Shown here piece by piece: positions 11,013 through 22,988 of a stretch of DNA of 64,000 nucleotides (the stretch's first letter is position 1; each line of letters starts with the position of its first letter). Location of the stretch: positions 19,067,103 to 19,131,102 of the forward strand of contig CM068549.1 of assembly GCA_035048495.1 (NCBI GenBank). Reading direction: 5' to 3'. A program made the position numbers and the translations under genes. The notes beneath the pieces are model-generated. The model did not search any database. It was given only the letters and a program-made list of their open reading frames with translations, and was not told the origin of the DNA. The DNA comes from Euptelea pleiosperma. Lineage: Eukaryota; Streptophyta; Magnoliopsida; Ranunculales; Eupteleaceae.

Positions 11013-12055
11013 ACCCTTTGATTTGCTCTTATATTTATATATAAAACTTATGGTTTGCCAATTTCTGATTGTCAATTTTGTTGGATTGCTCATTCAATTG
11101 ATGATAACGTACTAAATTTAATTCTTATATTTAGTCAATTACCAATCAGCTTGATTTTTGTTATGTATGTTTGCCAAGGGGCAGGCTAAATGATCATGGG
11201 GTCAGTGGACCCCAAAGATTGAGCCACGTAGTATTTTATAAGATATTTTTGGTATGTACGTCTAGCAAGAGGTGCATTTTTGGGAGGGGGAGACTTGAAA
11301 TAGAGAGCCTGGAATTCTCATTCAATTTATGATAACGTACTAAATTTAAATCTCGTAAAAATAAGATAAAAACTGCTCAAATATAATTCGACAACAAGAA
11401 AATCACCCATCAGGTTGACTTTTGGTATGGAAGTTCGCCAAGGGGAGCTATTGGTGAGAATGATCTTCACGCACAAAGTTTCAGTAATCCCTCCCAAAAT
11501 CTCATGTGGGATACTTTTTGGGGCCCACTGATCAATGGATGTTTGCATCACCTCTTGGTGAACCTACATACCAAAATTCAGCTCGGTAGGTGATTTCTAG
11601 CCATTGGCTTTGAGCATTTCATTGGGGTGATTTGTAACCGTTGGATTTGAGGTTTTTTGGGTCTCAAATCTTTTGGCTAGAATTCGCCAATCAAGCTTTG
11701 TGGACGGGAATAGTATTCGCACAGACAAAAACCAACGGGCATCGGGTTGGCTGTCTCAAAATAACATTCAATGGGGCCCAGGTCCAGACCGTCCAAATAT
11801 TACACATCCCTTGATCGGGTAAGGTACTAAGGTCTAAGGTATATGCCATTGAACGGATCCTGATTGTTTTAAAACTCCTAACAAGAGCTCTAAATTGACT
11901 CGCAATGGTAGAGAGTTCGTTGGCTACAAAACTAGCTCCAACAGCTTCGTTAGTTGACTTGCCACTCTAGGGGCTCCTCAACCAACTCGGTACATGTTGG
12001 GAGCGAAGAGACTCGCCAAACTACTGACAAGGTCCCACTATTGTTTTTTCCCCCT
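11013..12055. other. RLP-A 3' flank, non-genic
   Basis: The 3' flank resembles the sequence after LINE-C downstream of RLP-C (46009-46640). Shared phrases include 'attcaattgatgataac', 'attgagcatt..attggg' and 'gggttggct'. It includes half F1 elements near 11395-11440 and 11505-11600. No ORF was credited. Confidence 0.55.
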
Positions 12056-12056
12056 T

Positions 12057-12260
12057 TTGAAAAATGAGCCTGATTAGTAATTTCTAAGCGTTGGATTGGA
12101 GTTGTTCTCTTGGGTTGATTTCAACTGAGTGAATTTGATGTACAAGGATCCAAAGGTTTGAAATCCGTAATCGGGCTGATTTTTGGTTTGTAGGCCCATC
12201 TAGGGATTGGCCAAACATCCCTACAGTTAGTGTCCTCTAAAAGTGTGCCACATGGCTCAT
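12057..12260. repeat. F1 foldback MITE
   Basis: The arms 'gagcctgattagtaatttct' and 'gaaatccgtaatcgggctga' face each other. The right arm ends in the family's 'ggccaaacatccctacagtt' and 'gtgccacatggctcatattg' phrases. Confidence 0.65.
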
Positions 12261-12569
12261 ATTGTGGGCGATCATCTTCGGTGGTTAGTGAAGTTTTACT
12301 CCTAGGGAGTGTAGAGAGCCTGTTGGAGTTATGATCCAATGGCTCCCTACCCTAAAATAACATTCACTACTTTTCCCTAAAATATATGGAAAAAATAGGG
12401 AGCCATCTTGGAGATGCTCTTAGGCTTTGGCATTCTGGCTCTAGAGATTAGAGTGATTTCTCCTTTGCCTTTTGGCTTGGTTTCCACTTTTGGCTCTTTC
12501 TCTCTATCTCCTCTCCTCCCTTGACCCCTCTCTATTATTCTTGTTCTCTCTTTGGGGAGTAAAGTTCGG

Positions 12570-12790
12570 TCACAACCCACAATACGAACCACATGGCACA
12601 TTATTAGAAGGCGTTGAGTGCATGGATGTTTGGCCAGTCCCTTTGTGGAGCTGCAAACCAAAAATCGGCCTGATTAGTCATTTACAGCCTTTGGATCTTT
12701 TCACCGGAATAACGCTCAATAATGCTCAAGTTCATACAGTTAAAATCAACCCATGAAAATAACCTCAATCCAACGCTTAGAAAGTAATGG
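12570..12790. repeat. F1 foldback MITE, incomplete
   Basis: The left arm runs from 'cacaacccacaatacgaacc' through 'ggatgtttggccagtccctt' to 'atcggcctgattagtcattt'. The right arm is largely lost, ending in 'ccaacgcttagaaagt'. It is closest to the copy at 51114-51500. Confidence 0.55.
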
Positions 12791-12879
12791 CGAATTTCTC
12801 CGACCATAGAGAAAAGTCGCCATTATTTCTTCCATTTTCTTACAAGGGCCTATCACGCTTGATACACCAACATTTTTCC

Positions 12880-12985
12880 AAACCACTTGTGCAAACTGGG
12901 AAGAAATAGAAGTAGATGAGAAATTGTTTGATGGAGTGTTTGTTGGTTTTGGTTCAATTACAAGTGCAAGGGTGTTGGGGTACGT
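12880..12985 (+). pseudogene. Relic of an RLP first exon
   Basis: The stretch resembles 3033-3145, the leader and signal-peptide exon of RLP-A. It has the same 'gcaaactgggaagaaataga' leader, a start region 'atgagaaattgtttgatgg' and 'ttggttttggttcaa..caagtg..gggtgtt'. Internal deletions remove part of the signal peptide, and it stops after about 70 bases of coding homology. A hAT-type element lies about 100 bp further on. It is too short to encode anything. Confidence 0.7.
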
Positions 12986-13085
12986 ACCCTAGTGATATAT
13001 AACTAAGTGGTAGGACTCGCATATGAGTGACTTGACTCAGTTGAGCAGGCAAAGCAAATTCTGGCTGCCGCCAATAGGTTCAGAC

Positions 13086-13516
13086 TAGGGGTGTCAACTG
13101 GTCAGTTCCGGTTCGGTTTCTAAGGCACTCATAACCGGAACTAAAATGGTTGATTCTTATCATTCTGGTTCCTATCGGTTTTGGTTCTCAAAATGATGGA
13201 TCAGAACCAGCAATGTTTGTTTGGTTCTAGTCGGTTCCGGTTCTGGTTCTGGGTGCATCGGTTGCAATCTCGATAATATGACAATTTTAATATTATATTT
13301 ATAAATTTATCTTAATATATCAGTTACGGTTCGGTTCCAATTCCTATCAGTTTGGTTCCAATATCACTATCCAAAAACAGAACCGTTATTATCGGTTAAT
13401 TAGGTTCCGATCCCATTATTTTTAATCGGTTCCCAAAAATGTGGAACCAGAAATATGATTTTCAAGTTCTGGTTCTGATTTGATTCCTGTTAAACAGGTC
13501 AAAATTGACACCCCTA
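13086..13516. mobile_element. hAT-type MITE, TAGGGGTGTCAA ends
   Basis: Terminal inverted repeats TAGGGGTGTCAA / TTGACACCCCTA bound 431 bp built from GGTTCC / GGTTCGG-like units. The flanking octamers gttcagac and atttggac match at 5 of 8 positions, and all three differences are transitions, consistent with an old 8-bp target duplication. The clearest family member is at 61539-61931. Confidence 0.65.
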
Positions 13517-13638
13517 ATTTGGACACATACTATCACAAAGGAATGGATTAATTGTCTCATTCATGGTTTTAAAAAAGGCCATTTAAACGTTAACGCACCA
13601 AGCCCATTTCCGTTTAAACCGTTAAAACACTAGTGGAT

Positions 13639-13892
13639 CTCGGGGACCATCAACTTTCTGGGCCTATTAATTAGCACCTTCAAAGGCATCGAAGAAAAGA
13701 GGAGTAAATCTTTGATGACGGACCATTGTATGAGTCATGTGGACTGTTGAAGGCCATACTGGATGGTCTTTAAGGTTTGTGTGGTGTGGATCTCCGGGAC
13801 CATCAACTTTCTGGGCCTATTAATTAGCACCTTCAAAGACGTCGAAGAAAGGAGTAAATCTTTGATGACGGACCATTATATGAGTCACGTGG
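13639..13892. repeat. Tandem duplication, about 150-bp period
   Basis: A segment of about 100 bp beginning 'ctc(g/c)ggggaccatcaac' and ending at 'atgagtca(t/c)gtgg' occurs at about 13639-13741 and again at 13791-13892. It carries 'gcaccttcaaag..gtcgaag'. Related text occurs at 2560-2620. Its origin is not recognised. Confidence 0.65.
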
Positions 13893-13894
13893 CA

Positions 13895-14160
13895 TGCTCT
13901 TAGACAGCCCATCCTTGTGTGGTTCTATAGACCAAAATTCAGACTGATTAGTGAATTTTAACCGTTGGAATGCTGTACGTCTTTTTCATGGATTTATTTT
14001 TAACCTTGTGATTCGAGCATTATTTTGAGTACTCAGATCCAGAGGTCAGAAATCAGTAATCACGTTTTGAATGTATAGGTCAAACTAGGGATGTACTAAA
14101 CATCCATACAATCGGTGGTCTCTAAAAATATGCCACATGACTCATAATGTGATGACAGAC
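13895..14160. repeat. F1 foldback MITE
   Basis: The left arm is 'cacgtggcatgctcttagac' to 'gactgattagtgaattttaa'. The right arm is 'ggtcagaaatcagtaatcac' to 'atgccacatgactcataatg'. It lies just upstream of the duplicated RLP-B segment. Confidence 0.65.
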
Positions 14161-14530
14161 TCGGTCATCAAAGATTTAATCACAAAAGAGTGGTGATAGG
14201 AGTTTTGGTGTTCTCACATGTGGATCATTGGTAGGTAGGGCTGAGAGAGTCAAAGTCTATTAATCAAGTCATTCAACAATTGGTGGTAATTAACTAGGGA
14301 GTGAGAAGCACGTTGATGAAGCATCGAAGATGTTGTATTACTTGTGTCACTGTCGATTGTGAGGTCATCATAAACCTCATCTTACAAAGAATTGGAGAGA
14401 ACTCATGATTGTAATCTGGACTCTGGAGAGAAGAAAGTGGAAAATTCTTATTCCAGAATTAATGTGAAGTTGTGAACCACGTTATCTGTATCCGTCAGTC
14501 CAATATGTGGGCCATCCTAACTTTTTCTGC

Positions 14531-14539
14531 TATTTAAAT
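14531..14539 (+). promoter_or_regulatory. Putative TATA box of RLP-B
   Basis: The sequence tatttaaat occupies the same position as in RLP-A, within the duplicated promoter. Confidence 0.4.
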
Positions 14540-14599
14540 CCAAGCCACTTGGGTTGCAAACTGGGAAGAAATAGAAGTAGATGAGAGATCGAGTGATCG

Positions 14600-15360
14600 A
14601 TGGAGTGGAGTTTGCGGTGTTGCCTTTTGTTGGTTTTGGTTCAGTTTCAAGTGTATGGGTGTTTGGGGTGTGTGGAGGAAGAAAGGATCGCTCTCTTAGA
14701 ACTCAAATCTTTCTTCAATCACCTAAATGGCTCTTCTCTCCCATCTTGGGATGCTAATGATCACAGTAACTGCTGTGCATGGGAAAATATTAAGTGTAAT
14801 GACAGCACAACACAAGTCATTCAACTTTCTCTTAATTCTAGATGGGCATGGACCCCAAAATATTGGTATCTAAACACCTCTTTATTTCTTCCATTTGAAG
14901 AGCTGCAAAGTCTCAACTTAAGTTGGAATGGAATAGTTGGTTGTGTTGATGAGGAAGGTATACTTCTCTCTTATTACTAGTAAATGTTTTTTTGCAATTT
15001 CTTCTAATATTATTTGATTAGTCATTAACTCGTCATAATTTTCAATACTGAACAGGTTTTGAAAGATTGTCCAGTTTGAGAAAGCTGGAGGTCCTACATT
15101 TAAGTCTCAATAGTCTCAACAACAACATCCTATACCGTCTCTTTCGACGCTCTCATCCCTTAAGAATTTGTCCTTACTGGAAAATAATTTAGGAGGATCG
15201 ATTCATATTGAAGGTATGTTTAGTTGTTTCACCTGTTAACGATATATTGACCGTCGTGTAATTTTAACTTCAGTTTTCATATTTCTTTGGTTTCTTTCTT
15301 GCTTGTCATAATAAGAATTGGCTTCTTTAAGAAACTTGAAGGAGTTGGCGGATTTAAGCT
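14600..15360 (+). pseudogene. RLP-B: truncated, frameshifted RLP copy
   Basis: Exon 1 is 14600-14957 (phase 1, signal peptide and LRRNT cap intact). Exon 2 is 15056-15213 and the broken exon 3 is about 15317-15360. A 4-base insertion (gatcgatgg versus gatgg in RLP-A) puts the ancestral first ATG, now at 14581, out of frame. That ATG now opens an overlapping upstream reading frame of about 56 codons, and the receptor frame can only start at the ATG matching RLP-A's second Met. Exon 2 has a 2-base insertion (cctataccg versus cctaccg) that shifts the frame to a TAG within the exon. No downstream LRR, membrane or tail exons follow. At most it could yield a secreted LRRNT fragment. Confidence 0.85.
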
Positions 15361-15913
15361 GCCCACACAGTACACACCAAAACTAATCCTGATAGGTGAT
15401 TTCTAGCCATTGGATCCGAGTATTTGAAAATTTGTTTGAATCTAATGTCTAGAAATGACCCAAGCCCATTACGTTAAGAACCGTATTGACGCAAAAATAA
15501 TTGTGAAAAAACAGCCATTTATTTTCGTTAAATACGATTATTTTTCCATTTTTCAAATTTTTTCATTTTTTCCGTATTCAATTTCGGCACCATTTTTCTG
15601 TTATTTTCGTTAAATTCCAATTTTTTTCTATTTTTTGCCCGTCCGTTACAATTCTTTTTAACGGTAACGCCCCCAGTCCGTTATACCGTTAAAATGGCCT
15701 TCGTTAAAACTTGGGCTAAACATCTATGCGGTTAGTGGGCCCCCAAAAACTGAACCATGTAGGGCCGGAATAGCCCTATGCATCGACTGCATCTAAAAGT
15801 TTTCCCTAGATTACGTACCAAAGATGGGTTGAAATTAAAAAATTTCCATCATTATAGACATTTTTCTATTTGACTTGTTAACTCAACCAAGGTTTAAAGG
15901 GGATCGTTATAAC

Positions 15914-16965
15914 AACATTCGTGTGCTCGGCCGTGAACTTCGTGAATCCTAGAGTGTTTGTCAGGGCCAAACTGGTATCACTTTTTTCAATTTTTGGGGG
16001 CGCTGACAACCACAGTTGGATTCGTGAAATCCACGGCCGAGAACGCAAACACCTAGAGGGGTCAGAAAAAAGGGGTCCTCGGAGCCTGAGCCTTTATTAT
16101 AATGTTGTTGCCATATTCACTCGTAAACAATTGTGGATCCAAACCATTAAACGGATCCCAGTTGATTTTTGTTGATCTCCTCACCATAGAGATCATTCTC
16201 ACAAAATATATGATCTTTTTAAATTTTCTATCCCTATCAAATGTGGACTCGAGTTAATGGTGTAATGTCCATAACACCTAATTACTAATCCACTTTTCAT
16301 AAGGCTAGAAAGGTTTGATCGGGCTGATTTTAGTAAGGAGATCCCCCTGACCGTGTCGTTTTATGTGCCAAAAAAGTATGACTCAAATGTAGATGATTTA
16401 AGGGCTAATTTTTTTTTATTTTTTATTTTGGATATTCTATTGGTGAGAATGATCTTCACGCTCAAGAATAATCGTCAGTCAATTCAGGTGTGCAAATAAG
16501 TTTACGCATACAATCATTTCCCATGCATGTTTGGAACGTGTGCATTCGGCGATTTGCACATGCACACGGGCAAATGAGTGCTCTCCCACTTTAGCAATGA
16601 AAAACCTATCTCACCCCCTATGTAACAATTACTTAAGATACAAAAGCCAAAATTTTCTCAAATAAGTCCTATCATTCCTAAAGTAATGGAAATAACATAA
16701 AAAGTGGTACTGAAATTGAAATTTTCAAATTTGAATCTCAAATTTCAGAAACAAAAAATAACGAAAATAAAATGAAAAAAAGACGGCCAATTTTTTTCTA
16801 CAATTTTTCAGAAAGTAACGGTCGTTATAAGGGGAAAATAACAGAAAATAACGAGCGTTTTAACAATACATAATGTAAACGGGGGAGGTCCGAATCTATT
16901 ATAGCGGCCGTTATTTTCGTTATAATGGCTATTTTTATTTTCTAAGTCCAAGCACATATTTAAAA
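15914..16965. other. Non-genic spacer with decayed repeats
   Basis: It contains a segment resembling foldback family F3 ('gatctcctcaccatagaga', about 16170-16360). It also has a decayed CCGTT-rich, hAT-MITE-like stretch at about 16690-16930. No gene was credited; the 84-codon ORF at 15921 has no recognisable features. Confidence 0.5.
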
Positions 16966-16969
16966 AGCG

Positions 16970-17490
16970 GAGATCGAGGAGATCTCAAAGTACAAATAGA
17001 GTATGGTGGTAACCAAAAAATATGAACAAATCAAAACAAAACCTGATCAAGCCCAAAGACCATTTCGCTAAAGAAGGTACTTGTCATCTCATGAGATACG
17101 CTTCCCCAACGGAATAAGAGGGCCTTGACACTTTGAATGACTTGGAACAACAAACTCTCCTTACCCTCAAAAGGTTCTCTTATTCCGCTCCAGCCAAACA
17201 CCCTAGATAATTGTTAGCGGAAACAACATTCCCCTGGCCAACATTGGGATCTTAGGCCAACTCTCCACAAGTGCCCCTAGGCTTTCCAGAAAGACCCAAG
17301 CGACTCCCATGTGTGTTAGGAAGAGTAACCAAACCTATCTAGCAAACTCACAATGTACTAGAAGATGGTTAGTGCTCTCTCCACTGGACTTGCACATAAC
17401 ACAATAGTCGACTAAGATCTATTTTCTAATGATCAAATTTTCTATGGTATCTTATTCAGGGTAGCCACCCAAGTAAAAAAAATGAACTTT
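16970..17490 (-). mobile_element. LINE 3' end relic (minus strand)
   Basis: The stretch parallels the 3' end of LINE-C (43626-44200). Shared phrases include 'ggagatcga.gagatctcaaa', 'gcaaactcacaatgtacta', 'agaagatggttagtg.tctc' and 'actttctaatgatcaa'. These are the antisense of the zf-RVT end and 3' UTR of an L1-type LINE. It is strongly 5'-truncated, as is usual for dead LINE copies. Confidence 0.65.
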
Positions 17491-17534
17491 CAAGGGGGTT
17501 TTGGATTTCCAGTGTGGTTCATACCATGGGTGAT

Positions 17535-17735
17535 TTCAAACATTTGGATCTATTAACCCAAATAATGCTTGAATCCCATGGTTGAAATAAACTCATGAAA
17601 ATGATTGCATCCAATGGTTAAAATCACTAATGAGGCTGATTTTTTGGTCTGTATATCCTCCCAAGGCCAAACATTTATGCAGTCCATGCTCTTTAAGAGT
17701 GTGCCACATGGCTTATTGTGGCCCATCATCAACGT
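17535..17735. repeat. F1 foldback MITE, incomplete
   Basis: It contains 'aatggttaaaatcactaatg' and 'aggctgattttttggtctgt', followed by 'ggccaaacatttatgcagtc' and 'gtgtgccacatggctta'. The left arm is mostly eroded. Confidence 0.6.
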
Positions 17736-19115
17736 TGCTGAACTGAACAAAGAAATAAAAAAATAAAATAAAATAATTTCCTACTAGTAATTCTGTTTGA
17801 AAAGATGTAGGCCCCACACGTGTTTGGGAAGTTCGTGGGACCTATTTTGTTCTTTTAATATGTGGGGCTCACATATTTTGTACTTTCCTAAGTGAGCATG
17901 TCTTAATACATTTTCATATGAAAATTTTCCATTTGCACATGCCCGCGAACCAAGTGGTGGTAAATATGAAGTGCGTAAATTTTGAAATTTGCGTATGCAA
18001 AGTTAGTGCGAACCAAACGCATGAAAAGAGTGTGGGTGCGAAAACCATTGCGCGTGTAATAGTTTGTGTGCATAACAAAGAGACCCTTAACCTTATCAAA
18101 ACTAGACCTAAAGTTAACGGTGAAATGGATGGTCCAGAATATTTCCAGAATATTTTAACTTCTGATCTACTTTTCATAGGACTAAAAATGTTGAAATTGG
18201 CTGTTTTGGCTTAGAATTATTTTCTCAGACATATTAAAATAACCTGACCGTTAAAATTGGTAGAAGTATCCCTTGACTGTGTCTTGGGAAGTAGAGTTTA
18301 CTAGTGTTGACAAACAGTTTAGAATTTTTCAACCTCTAATCTGCTTTTCATAAGGCTAGAGAAGTATCAGAATGAGATTTTTTTTACGAGGAAATCTCCT
18401 TGACTCTGTCATGGGAAGTTAAATGTGTCCGCGGTTAGGCCTGACATCCAGAGGAGATGGTCTTTCTGGTGTGTGTGTGCGCGTGTATGTAACCGCGCGC
18501 GCGTTTGTGGGTTAGGTTATTTTGATACACCAAAAATGAAATACCATTTGACATGCCCTTGTGGGGCCAACTTATAAATGAGTGATTGGATGATTTTTGG
18601 TGGGGAGATCTTCTCATCATGGATAATGTATTAACAAATTCAGCCAATTCTGAAACTTGTAACCCTACCAAATGTGGAACTTAAAATTTATAGTAAAATT
18701 GACAGTTTGTATTTTCCAACATGTAACCCATTTTTCACATGGCTAGAAACCTTGAAAGAACTCATTTTTAGTGAGGACGATCTACGTGGTGATAATCATC
18801 CTCAGCAAAATAATAGTCCTTAACTCATTTCCATGTGGGCCCCACAAAGGTCTGTCAAACCGGAGTGCCATTTTTGGCTTGTCAAAATAACCTAATCCTA
18901 TAATATATGTAATATTATATACTCAGTTTTCAGGAATTTTTAGCAGATGCTATGAATCAAGATGGTTTCAGAGATGCTATTCCTATTAGAATTCAACTAG
19001 TATAAATAAAAATATAATTGCCTTATGCATCTTCTAAACGAAAATGCAAAACCACGGATGATGATCCAGCCCATCACAAGACAGCATAAAATTTCACATC
19101 ATATACAGAAAGTCT
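17736..19115. other. Non-genic spacer
   Basis: Diffuse text similar to the F3 foldback family lies at about 18100-18880 ('gaggaaatctcctt', 'gtgaggacgatctac'). A short GT/GC-rich simple stretch is near 18470-18505. No gene was seen. Confidence 0.5.
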
Positions 19116-19119
19116 ATTG

Positions 19120-19742
19120 ACAATTAAATCCACAAAACCACAAAATCATGTATATCATCACCACCACAAAAAAAAGTGATCTTCCCTACCATCAACATCC
19201 CGTCATTTAAAATCACATAATTTCCATTCGTCAATTCCAAAGCTAGTACTCTATACATGTACGTTGGTTTCAAGATATCTGTAGTCCACAGGGTAAACAT
19301 GTAAAATGACTAGTTTACCCTTTTCAATTGTTACCTCTTAACCATGAATCTCTTGAATCCAACAATCAACGGCTTCAATAGCACAACCTTTCTTGCGGTT
19401 AACTGTAGGGTAGCATTATTCTCAAATAACAAATATAAAAATAGCAAAATGCCCAAAATTAAACCATACGTTTGTGTAATTCTACCCCAAAAAATTAAAT
19501 ATATTACATAATTATACCTGTTGGTGAGCAAAGGGCAGCCAGGAGGTGCCAGCGAGAGTGAGGCCAGAGGAATATTTGGGGAAAGAATTTTGTTAAAAGA
19601 AGAAGGTTTTCTGTTTTAACTACATCGCAGGAAAAACAATGGTCATAAGCCATTGTTTTGTTTTGTCACTAATAATAACAACGGCTTCAATCCATTGTTT
19701 TTAGTACAAAACTATTTTTTTTTTTTTGTGGTTTCTCTAGTG
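19120..19742. mobile_element. Possible CACTA-type terminus
   Basis: The block ends in 'gtggtttctctagtg', which on the other strand reads CACTAGAGAAACCAC, a CACTA-like terminus. It is preceded by a poly-T run and subterminal repeats ('aatggtcataagccattg', 'caacggcttcaatccattg'). The opposite end was not found, so the limits and the assignment are tentative. Confidence 0.35.
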
Positions 19743-20660
19743 GAAACTTTTGGTGCATTTGGATGTAAGATGAAATCATAGTCTAGAATCCTAGGATGTA
19801 ATTTATATGGGCTTTCTAGTTATAATAGTTTATATTATTCAGGGATTCAAACATAGTCAAATGTTGTAATTGCAGAGACGAATAGTTAATTTGCAAGCAC
19901 GGGAGACATGAACCCGATGACAAGCAATGTTAGAGATTATGACTTATAACAAATTTTTTAAATCAAAGATATCACCAACGATAATTGACGCGTCACAATA
20001 ATGATAATTACGGAACATATACGATGTGGAGTTGACAATGAGCTAAAAGATGAGCCTTTTCAAGAAAATGAGTTTGGATTGCACCAAGATTTAACCAACA
20101 CCAAAGAAGAGTTGTCACATAGACTAAGCATGATATCGATGACATTTTGTTAAAGGTTGTGAAGGAGATCAAGTCTTTATTACTAATGGAGATGATTGTA
20201 TTTAGTAGAGTTGAATATTCTTTTACTGTAATATTTTTTTTGTAATGACTAATAAAATTGAGTATTAGAATCTCTTTTCTACATTTATTTATTACTTCTC
20301 TTTTATGCATTTATTGGGATCTCTCATCAACATTTACGTATTCTTCTCATTCTTTGTTTATCTTGTTGACGAAGGCATATATATAATTCATGATTCATGC
20401 ATGAATTTAGAAATGTCTAATCGACCACAAAAGTCTGGGGTTAGGGTAAAAATACTCCTTCGGCGCAATAAGGGGAAAATGCCCCTTCCACTTCGGCACA
20501 ACAACATGAGAGGTAAAATACCCTCTCTATTCAATAGTTTTACTAGCGACACTAGTATAATAAGTTGTTTGTTACTGTATGTAGTTGTAAATCATGTATA
20601 CTCGTTGTCGTATTTTTTATGTTCTTGTTTTTTTATTCTTTAAATAGCTTTGAGCTGCGT
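19743..20660. other. Non-genic or decayed transposon spacer
   Basis: No continuous reading frame was seen. It leads into the decayed CACTA coding region and may be an older part of the same element. Confidence 0.4.
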
Positions 20661-20689
20661 CAGGAGGAGATGGCTCACGCGAGGCATGG

Positions 20690-21230
20690 GTAATTTTAGT
20701 GTTGTGTCTGGGGGCAAAATTTTTAGTATATTAGAATGAATTAGGCCAACCCGTAAGTGATACGACATCCTTATTCGCCAATCAAACGGGGGTCATTCGC
20801 ACTGTGGTCATATCTAGTTATAAGTTAAAAAATGGGCAGACATTTGTTCGCAGCACAATGACAAGTTGTGGCAAGAAGTCAAGGTAAATTTGTCTAATAC
20901 ATGAGATTCTTCCATTTGAAGGGTTATTTTTATTCTTAGATTTTTGAATAATGCATGTTTTCACTATAAATAATACATGTTTTTTTTTTATATTTTGTTA
21001 ACTCGTCAGAATAAAGTTGAACTAGATGATAACAAGAAAGAATGAGTCATGCAACCAATGAGAGTAAGAGATTTAGAGAATGGCAAAATGATTTGAAGAA
21101 AAATTACAATGTCAAGGAGATAGAAGAAGATAAACTCAACAATAAACCTAACGGCATCCCAGACGAGGATTAGGCTTAGATTGTCAGATACTAGAGTAGT
21201 GTAAAATTTCAAATATGAAAAATTAAAGTT
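20690..21230 (+). pseudogene. Decayed CACTA (En/Spm) Transposase_24-like fragment
   Basis: One frame from about 20737 reads NELGQPVSD, then GVIRTVVISSYKL. A later stretch reads NDKLWQEVK, and after a possible intron (GT near 20884, AG near 21009) comes KRFREWQNDLKKNYNV. The order NE.GQP, LW..V and W...LK..Y is typical of the plant En/Spm-associated Transposase_24 family. Stops and shifts are frequent. LINE-A interrupts the sequence 17 bases further on, and a CACTA terminus lies at 33665. Confidence 0.5.
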
Positions 21231-21808
21231 GATTAACCATTTTCTAATTTACTTTACTTTACCCCTTAGACCGCATTTGTCCTGGGTGGTGCGATTTCGC
21301 CGGAAATCGCTCCGCCTTCTTGCCTCCTGGTTTTATGCACCCCTCTCTGTCCTCCCTTCAGGTTCACCCTTACCTATACCCTGCACCTCGAAGTACACCG
21401 GTTGTATTTCATTTATTACCCCATCATTCCATATACCCTTCTCAACCACGAGCCTCTATCCCACCCTCTAGCGATCCAATCTATTTGCAAAACTCCAGCC
21501 TTCCCATCCCATCCATCCTTACCTTTCTCCGCCACAAATCTCTGTTCATATCATTTCTTGACCACATATCTCCTCCCCTCCCACGTGCGACCCGTTCTTC
21601 AATAAAAGGTGCGACGCGATTCTTCGATCTGACGATTCTACACATGCCATGTGGCAAATCCTGTCACCCACTCACCTCACTTCATACGGCATCTCCCACC
21701 AACCCCGAATACATCATCTCCATTCACACACCAACCCTCCACCTCCTTTCTATAATCTTTCCGCTGCCCCCTTCCGATATATCCCTGAAATTCCTTCTTT
21801 CCTCACCA

Positions 21809-22956
21809 ATGGCACAATCCAGCAACAACGAAGATCCAACAATGGATTCCCTCAGTGCGAAGTTATCTCGCCAACTCTGAATGAACTGTCGTACTGGACC
21901 AGTTGTATTACCGCGAGCAGAAGTAGCAACCAAAGGACTCCATGACTAGAGATTTGCTATCATTGGAAAGGTTTTGGCCGATACTCTTATCAAACCAGCA
22001 AAAGTGCAACTTAGTGTCAGCCCGTCATGGGATGTTGTCCGCCGTTTCAACTTTGTTGATATGGGGGGTAACTATTTTGGCTTCCTCTTTTTTAATCAAC
22101 GCGATCAAGATTGGGTCATTGAAGGACCGTGGACAGTCCATACACATCTACTTCTGCTACAAAAACGTTCTGCATCCCTCCACCCTGAAGATATGATCTT
22201 TTGGCACTGCCCTTTTTGGGTTCAAGCCCACGGGGTCTTGGCAGAATTGTATGCTCCAAAAACAGCGAAGGATCTTGCTCTACGAATCGGACCAGCGGAT
22301 GATCTTGCTCCTCGAATCGGACCAGTTATCAAACTGGAACTCACAGACGATGAATCTTATTGAAGATGCAAATTTATTCGATTCCGAGTCTTTGTTGATC
22401 TTCGGAAAAGTTTATGTCCGGGAATTTGGATGCCATTTCGTGACTATTGGTATTGGATCACATTTAAGTATGAACGTCTTTCCTACTTCTGCTACAAATG
22501 TGGGAAAGTTGGCCATACTGAACTGAAATGCAAAGATGATAGCTCGATGGAAGACAATCCCAAAACAGATGATCTATGGCAAGACCCTTATTCAAAACAA
22601 TATGGGGCATGGCTTCGAGCGGAATAAAAAACCGAGGAGGAAAATAGGATCAGACGAGAACTCTCCGGCTTTCCATCACATCTTCTACCACAAGGTTCAA
22701 ATTCACGAACTCCCCTCCAAGATTTCAAGATTATGGAACAACTACCCATACGTCAAACCCGATTTCCCATTGCTGATGGTCTGCCTATTAACCTCCTCAA
22801 AATACCCAGCATCCACTCTCCTGCACCGACTCTCCCCCTCCCCGCGAACACATCCTTACCCCTCCCGCCTAACCTAACCCTGATCACAACCCCAGGAAAT
22901 TCCCACCCTCCTCTTCCTACTCCATTCACCCTGCACGCCTCCAACAATCTAGAACA
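21809..22956 (+). pseudogene. LINE-A ORF1, 5' part (DUF4283 and CCHC zinc knuckle)
   Basis: The nucleic-acid-binding, gag-like ORF1 of a plant L1 LINE. The ATG at 21809 opens one frame that continues to the LINE-B insertion, interrupted only by stops (21878, about 21944, 22361 and 22625) and not by shifts. RFAIIGKVLADTLI and GNYFGFLFFNQRDQDWVIEGP mark DUF4283. PGIWMPFRDYWYWITFKYERL leads into the knuckle CYKCGKVGHTELKC (CX2CX4HX4C). A proline-rich tail follows and ends ASNNLE at the insertion site. Confidence 0.8.
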
Positions 22957-22988
22957 TTTTTTTGAAAATGTAAAGAGCTTTATATAAA

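Larger units (their letters stand above)
14307..15913 (+). repeat. Segmental duplicate of 2790-4393
   Basis: The sequence is nearly collinear with the RLP-A promoter, exons 1-2, broken exon 3, the F1 half-element, the CCGTT-rich half-element and the first bases of the hAT MITE. Identity stops abruptly inside that MITE at about 15913, after 'aaggtttaaaggggatcgtt'. The left limit is near 'gcacgttgatgaagca'. RLP-B is the gene fragment carried by this duplicate. Confidence 0.85.

Noticed and set aside
21320..21880. 186-codon proline/serine-rich ORF as a gene
   Set aside because: It is the LINE-A 5' UTR running into the start of ORF1; the ORF1 ATG is at 21809 in the same frame.
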